From: Amblyornis subalaris
Lineage: Eukaryota > Chordata > Aves > Passeriformes > Ptilonorhynchidae
Length of the DNA: 64,000 bases
Assembly (NCBI GenBank): GCA_018881555.1
Contig: JACAXG010000018.1
Span: 3,742,346 to 3,806,345, forward strand
Reading direction: 5' to 3'
In this document: positions 12,505-25,400 of the stretch, piece after piece
How positions within the stretch are numbered: position 1 is the first letter of the stretch
Layout of the letters: each line of letters starts with the position of its first letter
The notes under the pieces: generated by a model
Told to the model about the DNA's origin: nothing
Databases searched by the model: none
What the model saw: the letters and a program-made list of their open reading frames with translations, nothing else
Position numbers and translations under genes: made by a program

Positions 12505-13277
12505 TTTTATAGTCCAGAAGCTGGAGTATTCAATGCCTAAAAATTTTAAGGAACACATGTCATGTAACTGTCCCACAATTTAAGGAAGACCTGTGCCCAT
12601 TTTAGAAATGGAAGAGGAAAAGCTCCCACCAGCACCACACTAAGAGACCTGTACCTGTCATACAACAGTCTGTGGTAAAACAGAAACCTAGTAATGGCAT
12701 CATCATCTAACACCACCTCCTTCCAGCCAAAAGACCAGCTCCATGCTTTTGGGAAACAGCAGCTACACATCGCTTCAATTAGGCTTTTCTACTGCAGACT
12801 AATGAATTTCTCTCAAGAGAATTCATCTTCCTAAGGATATGAAGGTTCAAGTTTTCCCTGTCCAGATTACGTAGACTTTCCCTTTTGTATCTTATGAAGT
12901 GATGTGGGTATTTGGTTCCGCACAAAAATGAGCCTTAAAATACAGCTAACAGACTGACATTCCAAAACAATTCTCATTGGTTTCTGACTTATATTGGGGA
13001 AACCCTAATAGCCCATTCAAAATAACATTCTCAAAATGAGAAGCAAATGTTTTACTGATAACAAAGAGCCATTGCTTGTTTGGAGTAGACCGAAATTATG
13101 CGCCATTAACAGAACTTTGCAAATTAAGTAGTTGCTTCCCAGCTCTCACTCTTTAGCTACATGCACAGTGTTGCACCACGTAGTGACTTCTGCTGTACAT
13201 TAAAGCCAACAGTGATGTTTCTTTTCTGTCCAAATCCATTTACTGGCTTTGTTTCTTTTTTTGGGTGGGTTTTTTTT

Positions 13278-13298
13278 GGTGGTGGTGGTGGTGGTGGT
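13278..13298. repeat. (GGT)7 trinucleotide microsatellite in a G/T-rich tract
   Basis: Seven exact GGT units on the plus strand, flanked by T-runs and GGG (about 13253-13330). The paired Gs could allow a two-tier G-quadruplex on the plus strand, which is the template strand for RAB28. Confidence 0.95.
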
Positions 13299-13724
13299 TT
13301 TTCAGAGATATTTTTACCTTTTTTTTTGATAATTAGAGCCTGGATTCACATCAACAATAATGGATGCCACATATTTATGCATACTAACTATTTATAGGCT
13401 ATTGCTAATGCAACTTATGTAATATCAACTCTGTCTGACCCACATATTGCATATTCCATTGATCTACTCAACAAAATTAAAAACTAATTACAATACTAAG
13501 GTAGAAGGAAGCCTACTTAAATCTGATATCAATTTGACATAGACAGTTACGTACTCTTGAGTTGGTGCTATGTGGAGGTCCTTACTTTAAAAACAACCTA
13601 AAAACAGACAATTTCTTTAGAAAGATACAATCTTCTGTACANTTCCTTTTAACAGTCTCCTTTAAATTTAAGGTATTTGCACACCTTTCTACAATCTTAC
13701 ACCTGAGTGACAGAACACAACTCA

Positions 13725-13752
13725 CAGTGTAACACTCTCAGTGTAACACTGA
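13725..13752. repeat. 14-bp tandem duplication
   Basis: CAGTGTAACACTCT (13725-13738) is followed directly by CAGTGTAACACTGA (13739-13752), identical over the first 12 bases. The core AGTGTAACACT is itself nearly palindromic. Confidence 0.85.
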
Positions 13753-14668
13753 TCTTTCAGTGCTAGCTAAACAACCAAAGAAAAACTGAAGAACTCTATG
13801 TGCTCAATTATTTATATGCAAATAATCACAGAGCTCAGAACAACAGATGGATGGTACCTTAGTAGTAAAAGAACATTGAAAAGACACATTTAGTATTTCT
13901 CTGCCTATAACTTACAGCTTTTTGAAGCTACTCTGCTTGTTAGGTATGCTCTGTAAGTATATTTTATAATTTTACTGTTTGCAATACAGTTTTCTAGTTA
14001 ACCACTTCAACAGAGATTGCAAACACCACTNTGGCAAAGCACTTTCAGAAATTACATATTTATTGTATATTTCAAAAAGCAGGAGACCAAGCTGTACATA
14101 AGAAATGTTTTGCCATTTATTTTAAATAAACTTTTTGACTTATTTTGTGGTACTTGTTTAACACTGGTAGTGAAAATCAGTTCCAGGATATTACACCACT
14201 AGAAGAGCAACCGTTGGGTTCACTAAGTAAATTTAAATAANTGTAATCTCAAATATCATTACACAGGGCTGCCTCAGTAGCATAATCTCTCTTTTNGAGG
14301 TTTCTGAAACTGGGTTGTAGAAAAACTTTTTGGTTTAAACCCATGCACATAATATTATTAATATCTTCCATACTATCTCTATATGCATACATATTTAATT
14401 TCTAAACTAATTTTAAGTGCTATTTTTAAACAAACATCCTTAGAACTAAAGTTTTTCCTTCATTTTTGAACGTTTTTTCTTGTTTCAGAGAGTTGATCAT
14501 GATGAATAAATAAGGAATTATTACATTTTTAAAAAGCTGTTGTGAAATTAAATAATTACCTTCAGAACAACAGATGAAGACTGATTTAAAGAACAGTTAT
14601 TAATCTGCAATGAAATAAATAATACTAAATGAAATACTAAAAGAACCCATGTATTTTTGGAAAATCAC

Positions 14669-14746
14669 CTGTGATTGTTCCAATTCTGCTTTGTTTAATT
14701 TGATGCCAAGTATGTCAGCAGCAATTCTCTGAAAACACAGGAAGAC
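14669..14746 (-). CDS. RAB28: RAB28 coding exon, C-terminal helix
   Basis: 78 nt, 26 codons, phase 0 at both ends. The peptide runs [14 protein letters not shown] then [12 protein letters not shown], matching the last helix of the GTPase fold and the start of the hypervariable tail of RAB28. The acceptor has a strong pyrimidine tract (T-run then CTATAG) and the donor is GTGATT (14663-14668), a weaker match to consensus. This is the last exon common to both C-terminal isoforms; the next exon used decides which prenylated tail is made. Confidence 0.96.
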
Positions 14747-17567
14747 CTATAGAAAAAAAATAAATTGCATTTAAATGATTAAAAACAGACATCCTTGAGG
14801 TTCCTTCAAATATATCAAACTATTCTTGAACTGTAAACAATGATATACAAAATTATGACCTGTGCAAAACAGATCTGAAAATAACCTCATCTGGTACTTT
14901 CAATTTTGTTTAAAAATTCGAGAAAATAACTCAACAATGGTACAAGGAATGAACAGTATGCTGGATCGTTAAGCAACACTTCTACTCTGCCTCCAGAGAC
15001 CTAAGTTTAAACAAGCTTTTACACAAGTCACCTCTCAAATACTACTCTCAGTGCTATAAAATATGAATAAGGGCATTCACTAATCTTTAGCACAAAAAAT
15101 ATCACCAGTGTATTGTGAAATAGAAATGTAGGTTTCTGAAATTGAGAACAACAGAACAGTGCATCAACATCACCAAAATCTCTACTACACATGTTCAAAA
15201 AATAGCATTAAGAAAGAGTTCTGAAGAGTCTTACAAAACATTATATACTGAATAGAAGTATCTAGGAACAAGCAAGATGTTGTACAGCCTGCAGCCACAG
15301 CCTGGCAGAGTTAGACTTTGGACATGGTTTAACACATAACACTGTGTGGCAATGCTATCTTAAATAAGTCCTTTAATTCATCTCAAGCCACTCCACCTAT
15401 CTTATTGTTTAGGTAAAACTGCATTTTAAATGAGATTAAAGAACATGACAGATGTTCGAAAGGAGCAACTTAAGCGTGCACTGCTGCTGAACACTGTATT
15501 GTCAAGCTGCACGTTATATTTTATCTGCAGGGCTGTTCGTCTGAGCTCACAATCTAAATTACTAGAAACATTGGTTTTCATCATGCAGCTGCCACCCCCT
15601 AAAAGCAAGGTCTATGTACGTGCTCTCNGTCATTTTCAGTGAAAATGCAGAAAAATACTATTTACACAATCTCTTCTTACAACCGAGATGGAAACCAGAA
15701 CTAAATTAGTGGCACAACCAACAAAGTGTGGTAGCTTCCAAAACAATTGCTCTTTCTCAGAATTCCTCGGTCTCGTACCGGTCTGTTCTACCAACATCCA
15801 CACAATGAGAAAGGAAATACTGAACAGAGATTCTGAGGCCCAGAGACTTAGTTTAACCCACACCAAGCTCTCAGGTGCTCTGAGCTACATCACCTGCCCT
15901 GAGGACATTCTGTGCAAAAGACATCAGGCACAAGTGCAGTGCTTCAGTTATGTGATTTGATAGACAATAACACAGCTGTAATAAATCTTTCACGAAAATT
16001 TTTCTCCCTGAGGAGACTTTTGGGCTTTANTATGTACATAAAATCATCTTTTGCAAACAAGGCTGTTGAAAAGATCTGATGTAAACAAAACAAATCATTT
16101 ATTTCAACTGAGTAAGACTCTTCTGGTCTATATTCACAGTAGCAATGCATGGCCTCTTCTTAAATCACTGTCTAAATCACCTGTCTTTCCTGCACAACTA
16201 CCAAAGTACATGAAGATTGTGAAAGATCAGTGTGTAGCAAGAGTGAAAGGGCTAATTCAAATTTATATGGAAACTAAAAATGAACTACTGTAAACTACTT
16301 CTTTTGTTAGTAGATATTTAGGCAGAGATTTCCAGTTAATGTTTTCTAGGCATGTTCAGATTTACTTTTGTTTTTAAACAGTAAGCTATAAAAAGTACAA
16401 TCTGTACATTTAGTGGAATGCTGCTGTAATTCATGAATTAATTAAAATACACAATAAAGATTCCTTCATAATTAGCAATGATAAATGTATCAACCTTATA
16501 AAATGAACTGATTTTGGTAGTCTCCTTGAGAAAAGAATACATTTTATCAGATGCACATTTTATTGAGTGAAGTATTATGATTTTTTTCTTCTGTTGCCAG
16601 CATAAAAAGCTTGCATTTTCACACTTTAAACAAAAAATTATGCCAAGGATTTAACATAAACTATAAAGAGAATCAGGACTCACTGCATTTGTAACAGCAG
16701 TATTGTTAGACTTAACAGAAAAACTATTATCTTATAAAATTAGGCAGTCCACTGCAGAAGTTTCATCAAAGACCTTAAAACAAGTGATTCTATTGGTGGA
16801 CTATACTTCCATGTACTTGAACATGGTCTTTCTGTCCAATAACACAAAAATAAAGTAAACTTTCTTGTCAACAGTAATGCTAAGGAGATGGATACAAGAC
16901 TGTTTTATGGGAATGACAAACTCATTAGGCATGTGACAGAAATCAAGCAAAACAATACAATATTATTTAATTTGACTGATAATGTCAACTGAAAAAGAAC
17001 CTTTTCTTTCACACGCTTCCAAGTAAAACAAATAACCCAGTTAGCTCAGAGTCAAAAGATTGTTCAAAAATGTACTCTGCAAAGCATCTGGTACAAATGC
17101 CAGAATGTTCAAATTTCAATGGACCTGCAGAGGCACTGTCTCTCATGGCTCAGGACTCATATTAAAAACTTTTATTGCAATAGGGTCTTGTCATATTATT
17201 TACCAATTTTTGGAAGTTTCTATATTGATGGTCTATAGATGGGACTCCACATTGAATGAAGGAATATATTTAACTACAGGGTGACAGCAAACAGGGACTT
17301 AGCTTGTCTCAGTTCTCACACTGATGTATAAGCCAGACCATTTCCATTAAAATCTGTACCTCAAACTGAAAATCAGATGAGAAGCCGCTGTAATTTAATA
17401 ACAATAATATGCACTCATACAAAGATCTATTTTCCATGCAACTGAGGGAGGCAAAAAAGGACCTGCAGCAGCCTGAGTTCTCAAAGGTTTGTTATGTGAA
17501 GTATAATAAAACTTATGCATCTTGAAAAAAAAAGACAGACATCTACAAGTTTCTTTTTCTTACTTAC
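14747..17567 (-). other. RAB28 intron between the G5 exon and the C-terminal helix exon
   Basis: 2821-bp intron, GTAAGTAAG donor to CTATAG acceptor. AT-rich, with single Ns at 15628 and 16030. Short open frames occur on both strands near 15430-16290, but none has a recognisable motif and they overlap each other on opposite strands. No repeat element was recognised. Confidence 0.85.
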
Positions 17568-17671
17568 AGAATCTCCTGTCTTGGCTGACACAAAATGGCT
17601 ACTGAAGTTGTTTTCCTGACAAAGTCGCTGGTGCTTGTCAGCTTTCACTGTGCGCATATGCTCCAAGTCAA
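17568..17671 (-). CDS. RAB28: RAB28 coding exon with G4 Asp and G5 SAK
   Basis: 104 nt: two bases completing the split Ile codon, then 34 codons from [11 protein letters not shown] to FVSAKTGDS. The Asp directly after the Ile completes the G4 motif NKID across the giant intron, and SAK is the G5 motif that contacts the guanine base. The acceptor is TTTTTAG and the donor GTAAGTAAG is near-perfect consensus. The segment following the Arg ([15 protein letters not shown]) differs at several positions from human RAB28, in a surface helix known to be variable. Phase is 1 in and 0 out, matching both neighbours. Confidence 0.97.
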
Positions 17672-19453
17672 CTAAAAATGAGTTGAAGAAAGGAAAAATT
17701 ATTTCACTGGAGCCCATTTAGTCACCCATCTTAGAAATTATTCATTGGAAACACATCAGATGTAACACTGGAAACACATCATTTCCTTTACAGGTGTATG
17801 GAAATGCAAGTTTCTTTCTCCTTATAATCATTTGCTAAAATAAAAGCAATTAATTACATCAGATAATTTTATTTTCAAAACTAAAATGAAACCACAATTA
17901 AAAATTTATGGTCAAATGCAACAAATTTGTATCTCAAGTAAAGTANAAATTTATTTCTGGATGCACTCAAACATTCTGTAATAACTTTACTGCTAACTAC
18001 ATACAAAAACAAGACAGAACTAGTATTCCATATTCTGTTTGTAAGCACGATGCATANTGGGGATTCCAGTGTAACCTAAAGACTTTTACAAAACAAATTC
18101 ACCAAGCACATCTGAATCGACATACTTTTCCTAAGTAAAAAATGTAAATAAGTTATAAAGAATTTTACTGCAGAACACAGCAAAGCAAAAACATTCACTA
18201 TAATAAAAAAATTGACTGACTAAAAGCAGTAATGCTTATTTACTTATATATGAGGCTTTCAATTCCACAAAGGTATGGTTCAGAAAACTAAAAAAAGTAA
18301 AATGCACATTTCAAGACACACATATATTTTCATTTTTATCATTTTACGACTGGAAGCAGAGTAAAGCTTTCAAATGGTATTTTATGTTGAAAAGCACTGA
18401 TTGCTTCCAAAACCTCATGGAACTCCAGTCTTGCACAGGTTTTATTGTGTACATTCCAGTTTCTCCAAATCTGATCCCAAGGTAACTGGAAACTATATTG
18501 AACAATTTCTCTTTTTTTTATTGCATTACAGTTCCTATAAGGGTGTTGACTCGATGCAGTCAAATTATAAGGCAAATATATTCAGAAGGATTTAAGGACA
18601 ACCAGGCTCTTTGAGTCAATACAGGAAAAAAAAACTTAAACTGATTTCCTGAGGAAGGGACCCAACTGACTTGTAAAAACTTGTAAATTTGCAAATCTAG
18701 TAAGCCTGTATAATAGTGTCATTTGATTATCAGCTGAAAAAATGCTCTCCTACTACATAAAAGGCTTTATTTTTAAATGATACTGGAGGTCTTTAATTTG
18801 TAGGCTCTGGAGATTTTCTCTTAGAGATTTTTAGTCTAACAGGGGATTCCTACACCCCATTTATACTGCTTACCTTGGTTAATGTGGAGTTTTTGACACA
18901 TATTACTGTTCCTTGCACATCAGTAAGGCCTTGTTTGTGAGATCAGGCCTAAAATCACCCAGTTACCACAGGCATTAATTTGTAAAGGACTAAAATACTA
19001 AGCTATTAACACTAATGTTTCTAGTATAGTTTTTCCTTAATACCAAACATCAACTATATAATAAAGTTTCATTTAAAAAGGAAGAATAAATACATTTATT
19101 AAAATAAAACCCAAAATCAATAAAAATTTTGTTAAAAATGCATGCATTTAATTTTTTTCTCTGAAAAATAACTACCACAAGATAGCTTCTTTTGAAAAGC
19201 CTTCAAGAATAAAATACAGAATGCTGCCTAAAACGTTTCATTATTAACTATTAATTTATGCTTCATATATTAGCTTTAAGGGCAACTTGGAAAATGCAAC
19301 AGTGAGATTAGTCTTTGGGGAAAAATAGATATATATTTTCTTTATTTTTATTTCATGAGCTTTTAAAGGAACTTTAACCCCACCTCCAAATTTCACTCGT
19401 ATTTCTTTTACTGTACCTGAACTCCAAAAACCTACACACAATTACAATAAAAA

Positions 19454-19478
19454 TAGGTAGATAGATAGNTAGATAGAC
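19454..19478. repeat. Short (TAGA)n microsatellite
   Basis: TAGG-TAGA-TAGA-TAGN-TAGA-TAGA-C: about six tetranucleotide units. The N inside the repeat (19469) fits a polymorphic or ambiguous call. Confidence 0.85.
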
Positions 19479-22400
19479 AGCACTTACATTATATTCCTCT
19501 AAAATACCATGACATGCTTACATAAGTCCATAAATACAAGCTCACAAGTTACAGTCTCTCTTAAACTCTCTTTCCCAGGAAGGAAAGAATAGAGAGTGGA
19601 CAAAGAAAAGAGCAGGCTAAAAGGTTGATGAATTTCAAGGGAGAAAATACCACTTCCATATTAGAAATCATATCCTCAAATGCCTCTTATTTTCTACGAA
19701 GAAACATCAGTAATAATATATGGTCAATGGAGCATATACTTTACTACAGCAGAGAAATTAAAGCACACGAGATTGTAGAAATAAACAGACTGAAAGTGAA
19801 AATTCAAGGTGTAATTAAGTTTCTGAACTTTGTGTACTTCTCAGTCCTTCTCCCCAGTCACAAGTATTTCACCTTTTGCCTCCTGAATTTCAGGCCAGCT
19901 GCTGGGAACTGTACACTCACTGTCATACACAACTGCCAGGTGACTGTCCATGTGTGCATTCACAGCCCACAGAAAATGCCAGGTAGTTCATGTTACATTA
20001 GCTCTTGGTGAAAAAGGGTACAGTTTTAGTACAAGAAAAGAGTTTTGAGTGTTAATAAATATTTGACTACCCAAAACTGCAGTTTGCAGTCAACTGAAGG
20101 ACAACGATCCTAACTCCAATTCCTTTGCATTGCCCACAGGCCAAGAGNGCAATCACAGAGTTACTGAAGATCAGCTGAAAGTCAGTGAATAGTTACCCTC
20201 CAGTTCTGTAACATCTGACATTGGTCAGCTCAACAGGCAGAATTCTTAGCACACTGGGAGATAAGTCTTGTTGAGCTTTTATTTAGACATCACAGCAAAA
20301 AGACTTTAAGGAGAGCTTTGGAGGAGAAAAATTATTTTCTACAAAAGATGTTTATAAGGAATGCAGAGAATTTATAGAAAGAAAACTAACAGCTGGCCAA
20401 TGCAGACTCATATGATGAGCCAATTAACAGCAGGAATAGGTATCTGGGGATGAAGGATGATACAAGAATGCGCTTAAGCCACGAAAAGTGTAACGACAAA
20501 GACAAATAAGTTTTTGATAGAAAGAAAGCGAGTAAGATACATAAATACAGTTTGATTTTATAAACCGGGAAAATGATCTTGCAGAATATTCTAAATTACG
20601 AGATAACACAGCAATGGCCAAGAAAAAGGNATTATTGAAATTAAGATGCAAAATGAGAACATTTCAACTGTGGTAATGGCTATGACAGGCCATATCTAAC
20701 AAAGGTCTCAAAGAAAGAATCTGCAANATTTGGCCACACATCAAACACAAACATTTAGAGAAAGCCCAAAGTGAAGTTTAGGTGCCAGATGGTACAGTTA
20801 TCATCCTNATCTGAAGGGAATGAGAAAGAAGACAACAGCAGTGCAAAATTAACAGTTTCATTTGTACCACGTAGAATATAAATGTAGTAGAATATGATGA
20901 CTAGAGATTCACAATCAGATGTATAAAGGAGAAGTTTGAGAAGTAAAAAGAAGACTTAACTATTTGCAAACAGTGAAAATCTACAGCACACAAATGTTAC
21001 AAACCAGTACTTTGTGTCAAGTGCTTGAATACAAACTCTGCTATCTACATTAAATTTTGTGTTCTGATCATGAAAAGCTAAAGCAAGCCCAAGATGCGTA
21101 AACTTTGGAGAATGCAGAGAGGGTATTTTTTTGAATCTATCATTTCAAAAATTCTAAACATCTTTAAAAACAAACCAACAGGCAGAAACAGCAGTTAAAA
21201 CTATAAGTTACCCCAGCAACAGTTAAAATGTCAAAGGAGTACATTACTAATTCCTTGGCTAGAGGGGAACAACTTAATATATTCNCATTAAATGGAATAC
21301 TTAATAAACTACATGAAAACTTTTATCAGGAGAAGCAGAGGGGTATCATGCGCAATGGGGGAAAGAGAGGGAGATATAGATCACAATACTGTTTCCCCGA
21401 CTGGCCTGATGAGGACAGAAAAAGTGGGCTCATCAGCCCCCAAAGTACTCTTGAAGTGTGTTTCTAAGAAATGGCATCCACAATATGGGCTGTTGCAGTT
21501 TTGTTCATTTCTCTGCCTGAAATACACACTAAAAGCCTCGAGAACCAACTACAAAAGAAAACATGGCTGCCAGATAATCTCCAAAAATTATCGCCGTTGC
21601 CTCACTTATCCTCTCAAGAGCCCGTCTTGTTGATTCTCTAAAATAAGACTAAACATCCACCTTTAAGCTTGTCTCATTGAAATGGAGAGTCATTTCAATT
21701 AAACCTAGCAAGATAAATTGCTGTTCCATAACTAACACATCCATACACATCAGTATCTACAGGAATCCCATAAAGATACCAGCACAACAAAAACAGATCA
21801 GGAACTTCAGAATTCAGACACAACTCTCAGCAAGGCAAAGAGATCCAAGTGAAAATCTCCCCTCAAAGACTGAACCAGCATCGATCAGCGCCTGTTGTAA
21901 CAAAAGTAGGTAAGTGTTACTAAAATACTTGCTTCTCATGAACTCCAGAGAGTTCAATTTTGATTTATAGGTGAGATTAAACAGAGATCTAGTGAGGTGA
22001 AAAAAGAAAACAGAATCTAGGAGAGAAGTATGAATCTCCCACAGAAACCCCAAGGATACTCCCTTTAAGGCATTCCTGAAGATGTCCCGAAGATTCCTTG
22101 GAAGAGAACCAACTCCATCCCAGCCAAAACCAGCACAGCAAAAAAACCCAGGTAAGAACAACACTGCAGAATTTAAGTAAGGAAAAAGATGCAAACACCA
22201 CCGTGGCTATCTCTGTGAGAGCAAGTGACATTTCAAAGATGACAAGGCCAAAATAGTCATTTTAAGTTATAATCACAGAGATTTGATTAAGTTACATCTT
22301 CAGCTGATTTATAAAAGGATTTTCACTAACTACCCTCCAAATTGCTAGTATATATCACTTATTTGCAGTGAAAAGCTGATAGACAAAGCTAAATCAAAAT

Positions 22401-25400
22401 GGAAAAGGAAACCATACTTTAAGTTACTGCAAGGTTAGATACTATCCCATGATTAAAAAAGTCTGAGCAAACACTTGAGACAGCATAAATTGTTCTTGAA
22501 AGTCAAAACTCTATATGAATTTACTTGAGAAATTAAGTCACTGAAATTTTAGTTTATTGGGCTGTAGCAAGGGAAAAGAAAAACTTTAGAAAGTGCTAGA
22601 TAAAACACGAACGGGTGCTTTACAATTTACCACTGCATTCAACAGCAATTCCATCTTGATTGAATAGTTCTGCTGCTTTTGACTTGAGACTCTGAAACCA
22701 CTAACGGTAGATAAATTAATGTCAAATTTGTTTCTCTTACACTATTTAGATTTATGCATCATTCCATAAGATAAAAAATAGCCTGCAATGAGCCACAAAG
22801 CACCACCATGCAGTGACAACCATTTCCATTTCACTACAACGTATCTGGTGTAGCAGCTGAAATGCTACTTTAACCCATCTGCTTCTCAGAAATCAACTAG
22901 AACAATTATCATTAGCTCACCAGAGTTTGCTTCAAGGAAAGAAGTGTGATACCAAATCCCAGAACTGTATTGTCTTAAAATTAAGGCAATAATAAGACAT
23001 AACAATTTACCTGAGTAATTCAATTGGAACAAACACAAAGTAAGTATTTTAATATATATATAATCAGTTAGAAGAACAATAAATGTTCTGGTTCTATAAT
23101 CTTTCAAAACCATACAAACAAATAACTTCACATACTCTAAAAAGACAACAGAACGTCATTTATGCAGAATGTAAAGGCTGCTACTCATTTTATTTATCTC
23201 CCTTTCCCACAGGACTGCCAGTCTCTTCTTTCATAACATCACTGGAGAAGAGCTCCATGTGGGGAGCTACAGGGGTTTTTTAAGTAGGAAAACATCCATT
23301 TTGCATGAATCTTCCTTTCAGGTAATTCTGAAACACAAATAGATAACTTGTACAGGTACAGCAGCTGAGAAAATAGTGACAGTACCTGCTGAGAACAGTA
23401 TGGACAGCTGAGTAAAACACACGTGAAGCAAGTTTGACTGTTTCATAGTTTGCGGGTATTTCTCCTGGATCGTGAGATTACNCTTACAAACTGTAAGCTG
23501 TTTTCAATGATTATACCAGTGATAACTAACCCAACCACTTTCTAAACCACATGTATGGAAAGAAACGGGAAAGAGAGTTCTGAGTTTCAGCAAAGGGANG
23601 CCTTCCACCCAAATCTGACCACCTTTCAGAACTAGAACGGTAAGAACTGCATGGGATTCTGTTGCAAAGGGGTAGTTCTATTTAAGACGAACTTTTTTTT
23701 ATTGATAACAGTATTTTCCATTAAAACTGGTAGTAACACATAAACGAAGTTACAACTCTCTCATTTTTTAGTTATCTTACATATTATAGCTATTTCATAT
23801 TTCAATATAATTAAGAGTAGTTTTAAAGTTATGAGTAAACACCTTTATTAATCTATGGTACCACATAAAAATATATTCTTTTATAGTATGCTGTGAAAAA
23901 TGAAATATAAATCTTTCTGCAAAGTATTTGCAGCTGTGCACACAAGGTATACAATTACATAATGTTTAAATAATGAGCTATCACGATTAGCCCACACAGA
24001 CATGACAAGTAAAATGCTTTAATAATTTATTAATTTGATTTACATGTGCTTAAAATTATGTACACATTTTCTCTTCTGAAAATACTCCAGGGTCATAAAA
24101 AAAGGGATCTGTATAAGACAATGTCGTTTTCATGCTATTTTTTGGTATAATTTCTGACTGATTTCTTAAGAACAAACTTAGCTTGAGCACCTGAAAACCT
24201 GACAGACTGAGGACAATACTGTTATACAGCATTATCCTCATGCAGCACACGCTGCTCAAGAAGTGCAGTCAGTTTAATTCCAGAGCGTGAAGGTTCTGCT
24301 TCCCCTATGCGTAAGCAAAAGTGTATGAAAAAGGGAATAAAAGAGGGATTTCTCCAAGAGATGCTAGATATCTGCTATTCTAAAGAATAAACCAGAAACC
24401 AAGCTGAACATCGAGAGCAGCATTCTAGGCAATAGGATTTACTTTCCAGTTTATCAGACCTCTGTCCCGTAGCATGTCAACAGAGAATAGCTTAGCATGT
24501 CCCACTGCTCTGGCCAGAAGGAAACTCTTTTCAGGCCTCTTCTACCATAAGCACTATTACCCAGTTTTAATTCTAATTCTCCCATAAATCCAAAGAAAAA
24601 AGTAAAAAAAAAAAGGCAACAACAAAAAAAAACCTTCTAGTTTTTTATTGCACAGTTTACCAGTANCCTATTGCTTTCCCACTAAAAGATGGAGCTATTT
24701 CATTATGTCTTAGATTTCAATAGGTTACTTAGAACTTCATATAAGTGCACTTTCATTTTCTATGTAGACAAAGGTTCTTTCTGTGAAAATTTAAAAAAAT
24801 CATCTAATATCTGATTATTATTATCCAATATAGCCAGATTTATACAGAAGTAACAATAAATTAATTTGTCAATAAATTACTTTGCTGCTGTGTCTGCAGC
24901 ATTACCAGATTTTGTGTAGCCAGCTTTCTGAAAATCTATTTTGATTTGGTACTTTTAAGTTACTGCAGCACACATTCTCAAATATTCAATCCCAAATGTC
25001 AAAGTGCAAACTGCAGCTTTTTGCAGTTAACTTTTTGTTAATACTTTCAATCTTTTTCTCACACTAAAATTGTGTAACTGCCAAGAAAAGAAAACTCTTT
25101 CATGGAAGTCCTGAAAACTATGCCCCTACTCTGATTTAAGGAAGCTCAAAACGAAATATAAATACAGTTCCAGTACAGATTTTCTCAGTAATTTTTTTAG
25201 GTTATCAAGAAAACATCTAGAGTGTTGATCTGGTTATACTCATGTCAGACAAACTACATGTCACATTAACTACCTCCAGGAAGTTATTCCAAACACAAAA
25301 TAAACTGTTTATGCTGCTTCTCAGATAGATAGCATGACAGATTGTTATTAATTGAAGACAGATGAAATACATTAATTTGATTGCAAGCATGTGTTTACTT

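Larger units (their letters stand above)
9482..14668 (-). other. RAB28 intron preceding the cassette exon
   Basis: 5187-bp intron, GTGATT donor to TTAACAG acceptor. It contains a tandem duplication (9962-10010), a very AT-rich block (10265-10320), an ATCT/ACCT microsatellite (12483-12504), a (GGT)7 repeat (13278-13298) and a 14-bp tandem pair (13725-13752). No transposable element or ncRNA was recognised in the remainder. Confidence 0.85.

Noticed and set aside
12546..12770. Segment with a 'cccattttagaaatgg' block reminiscent of a MIR-type SINE
   Set aside because: Only one short block resembles the family; no flanking collinear match was found.
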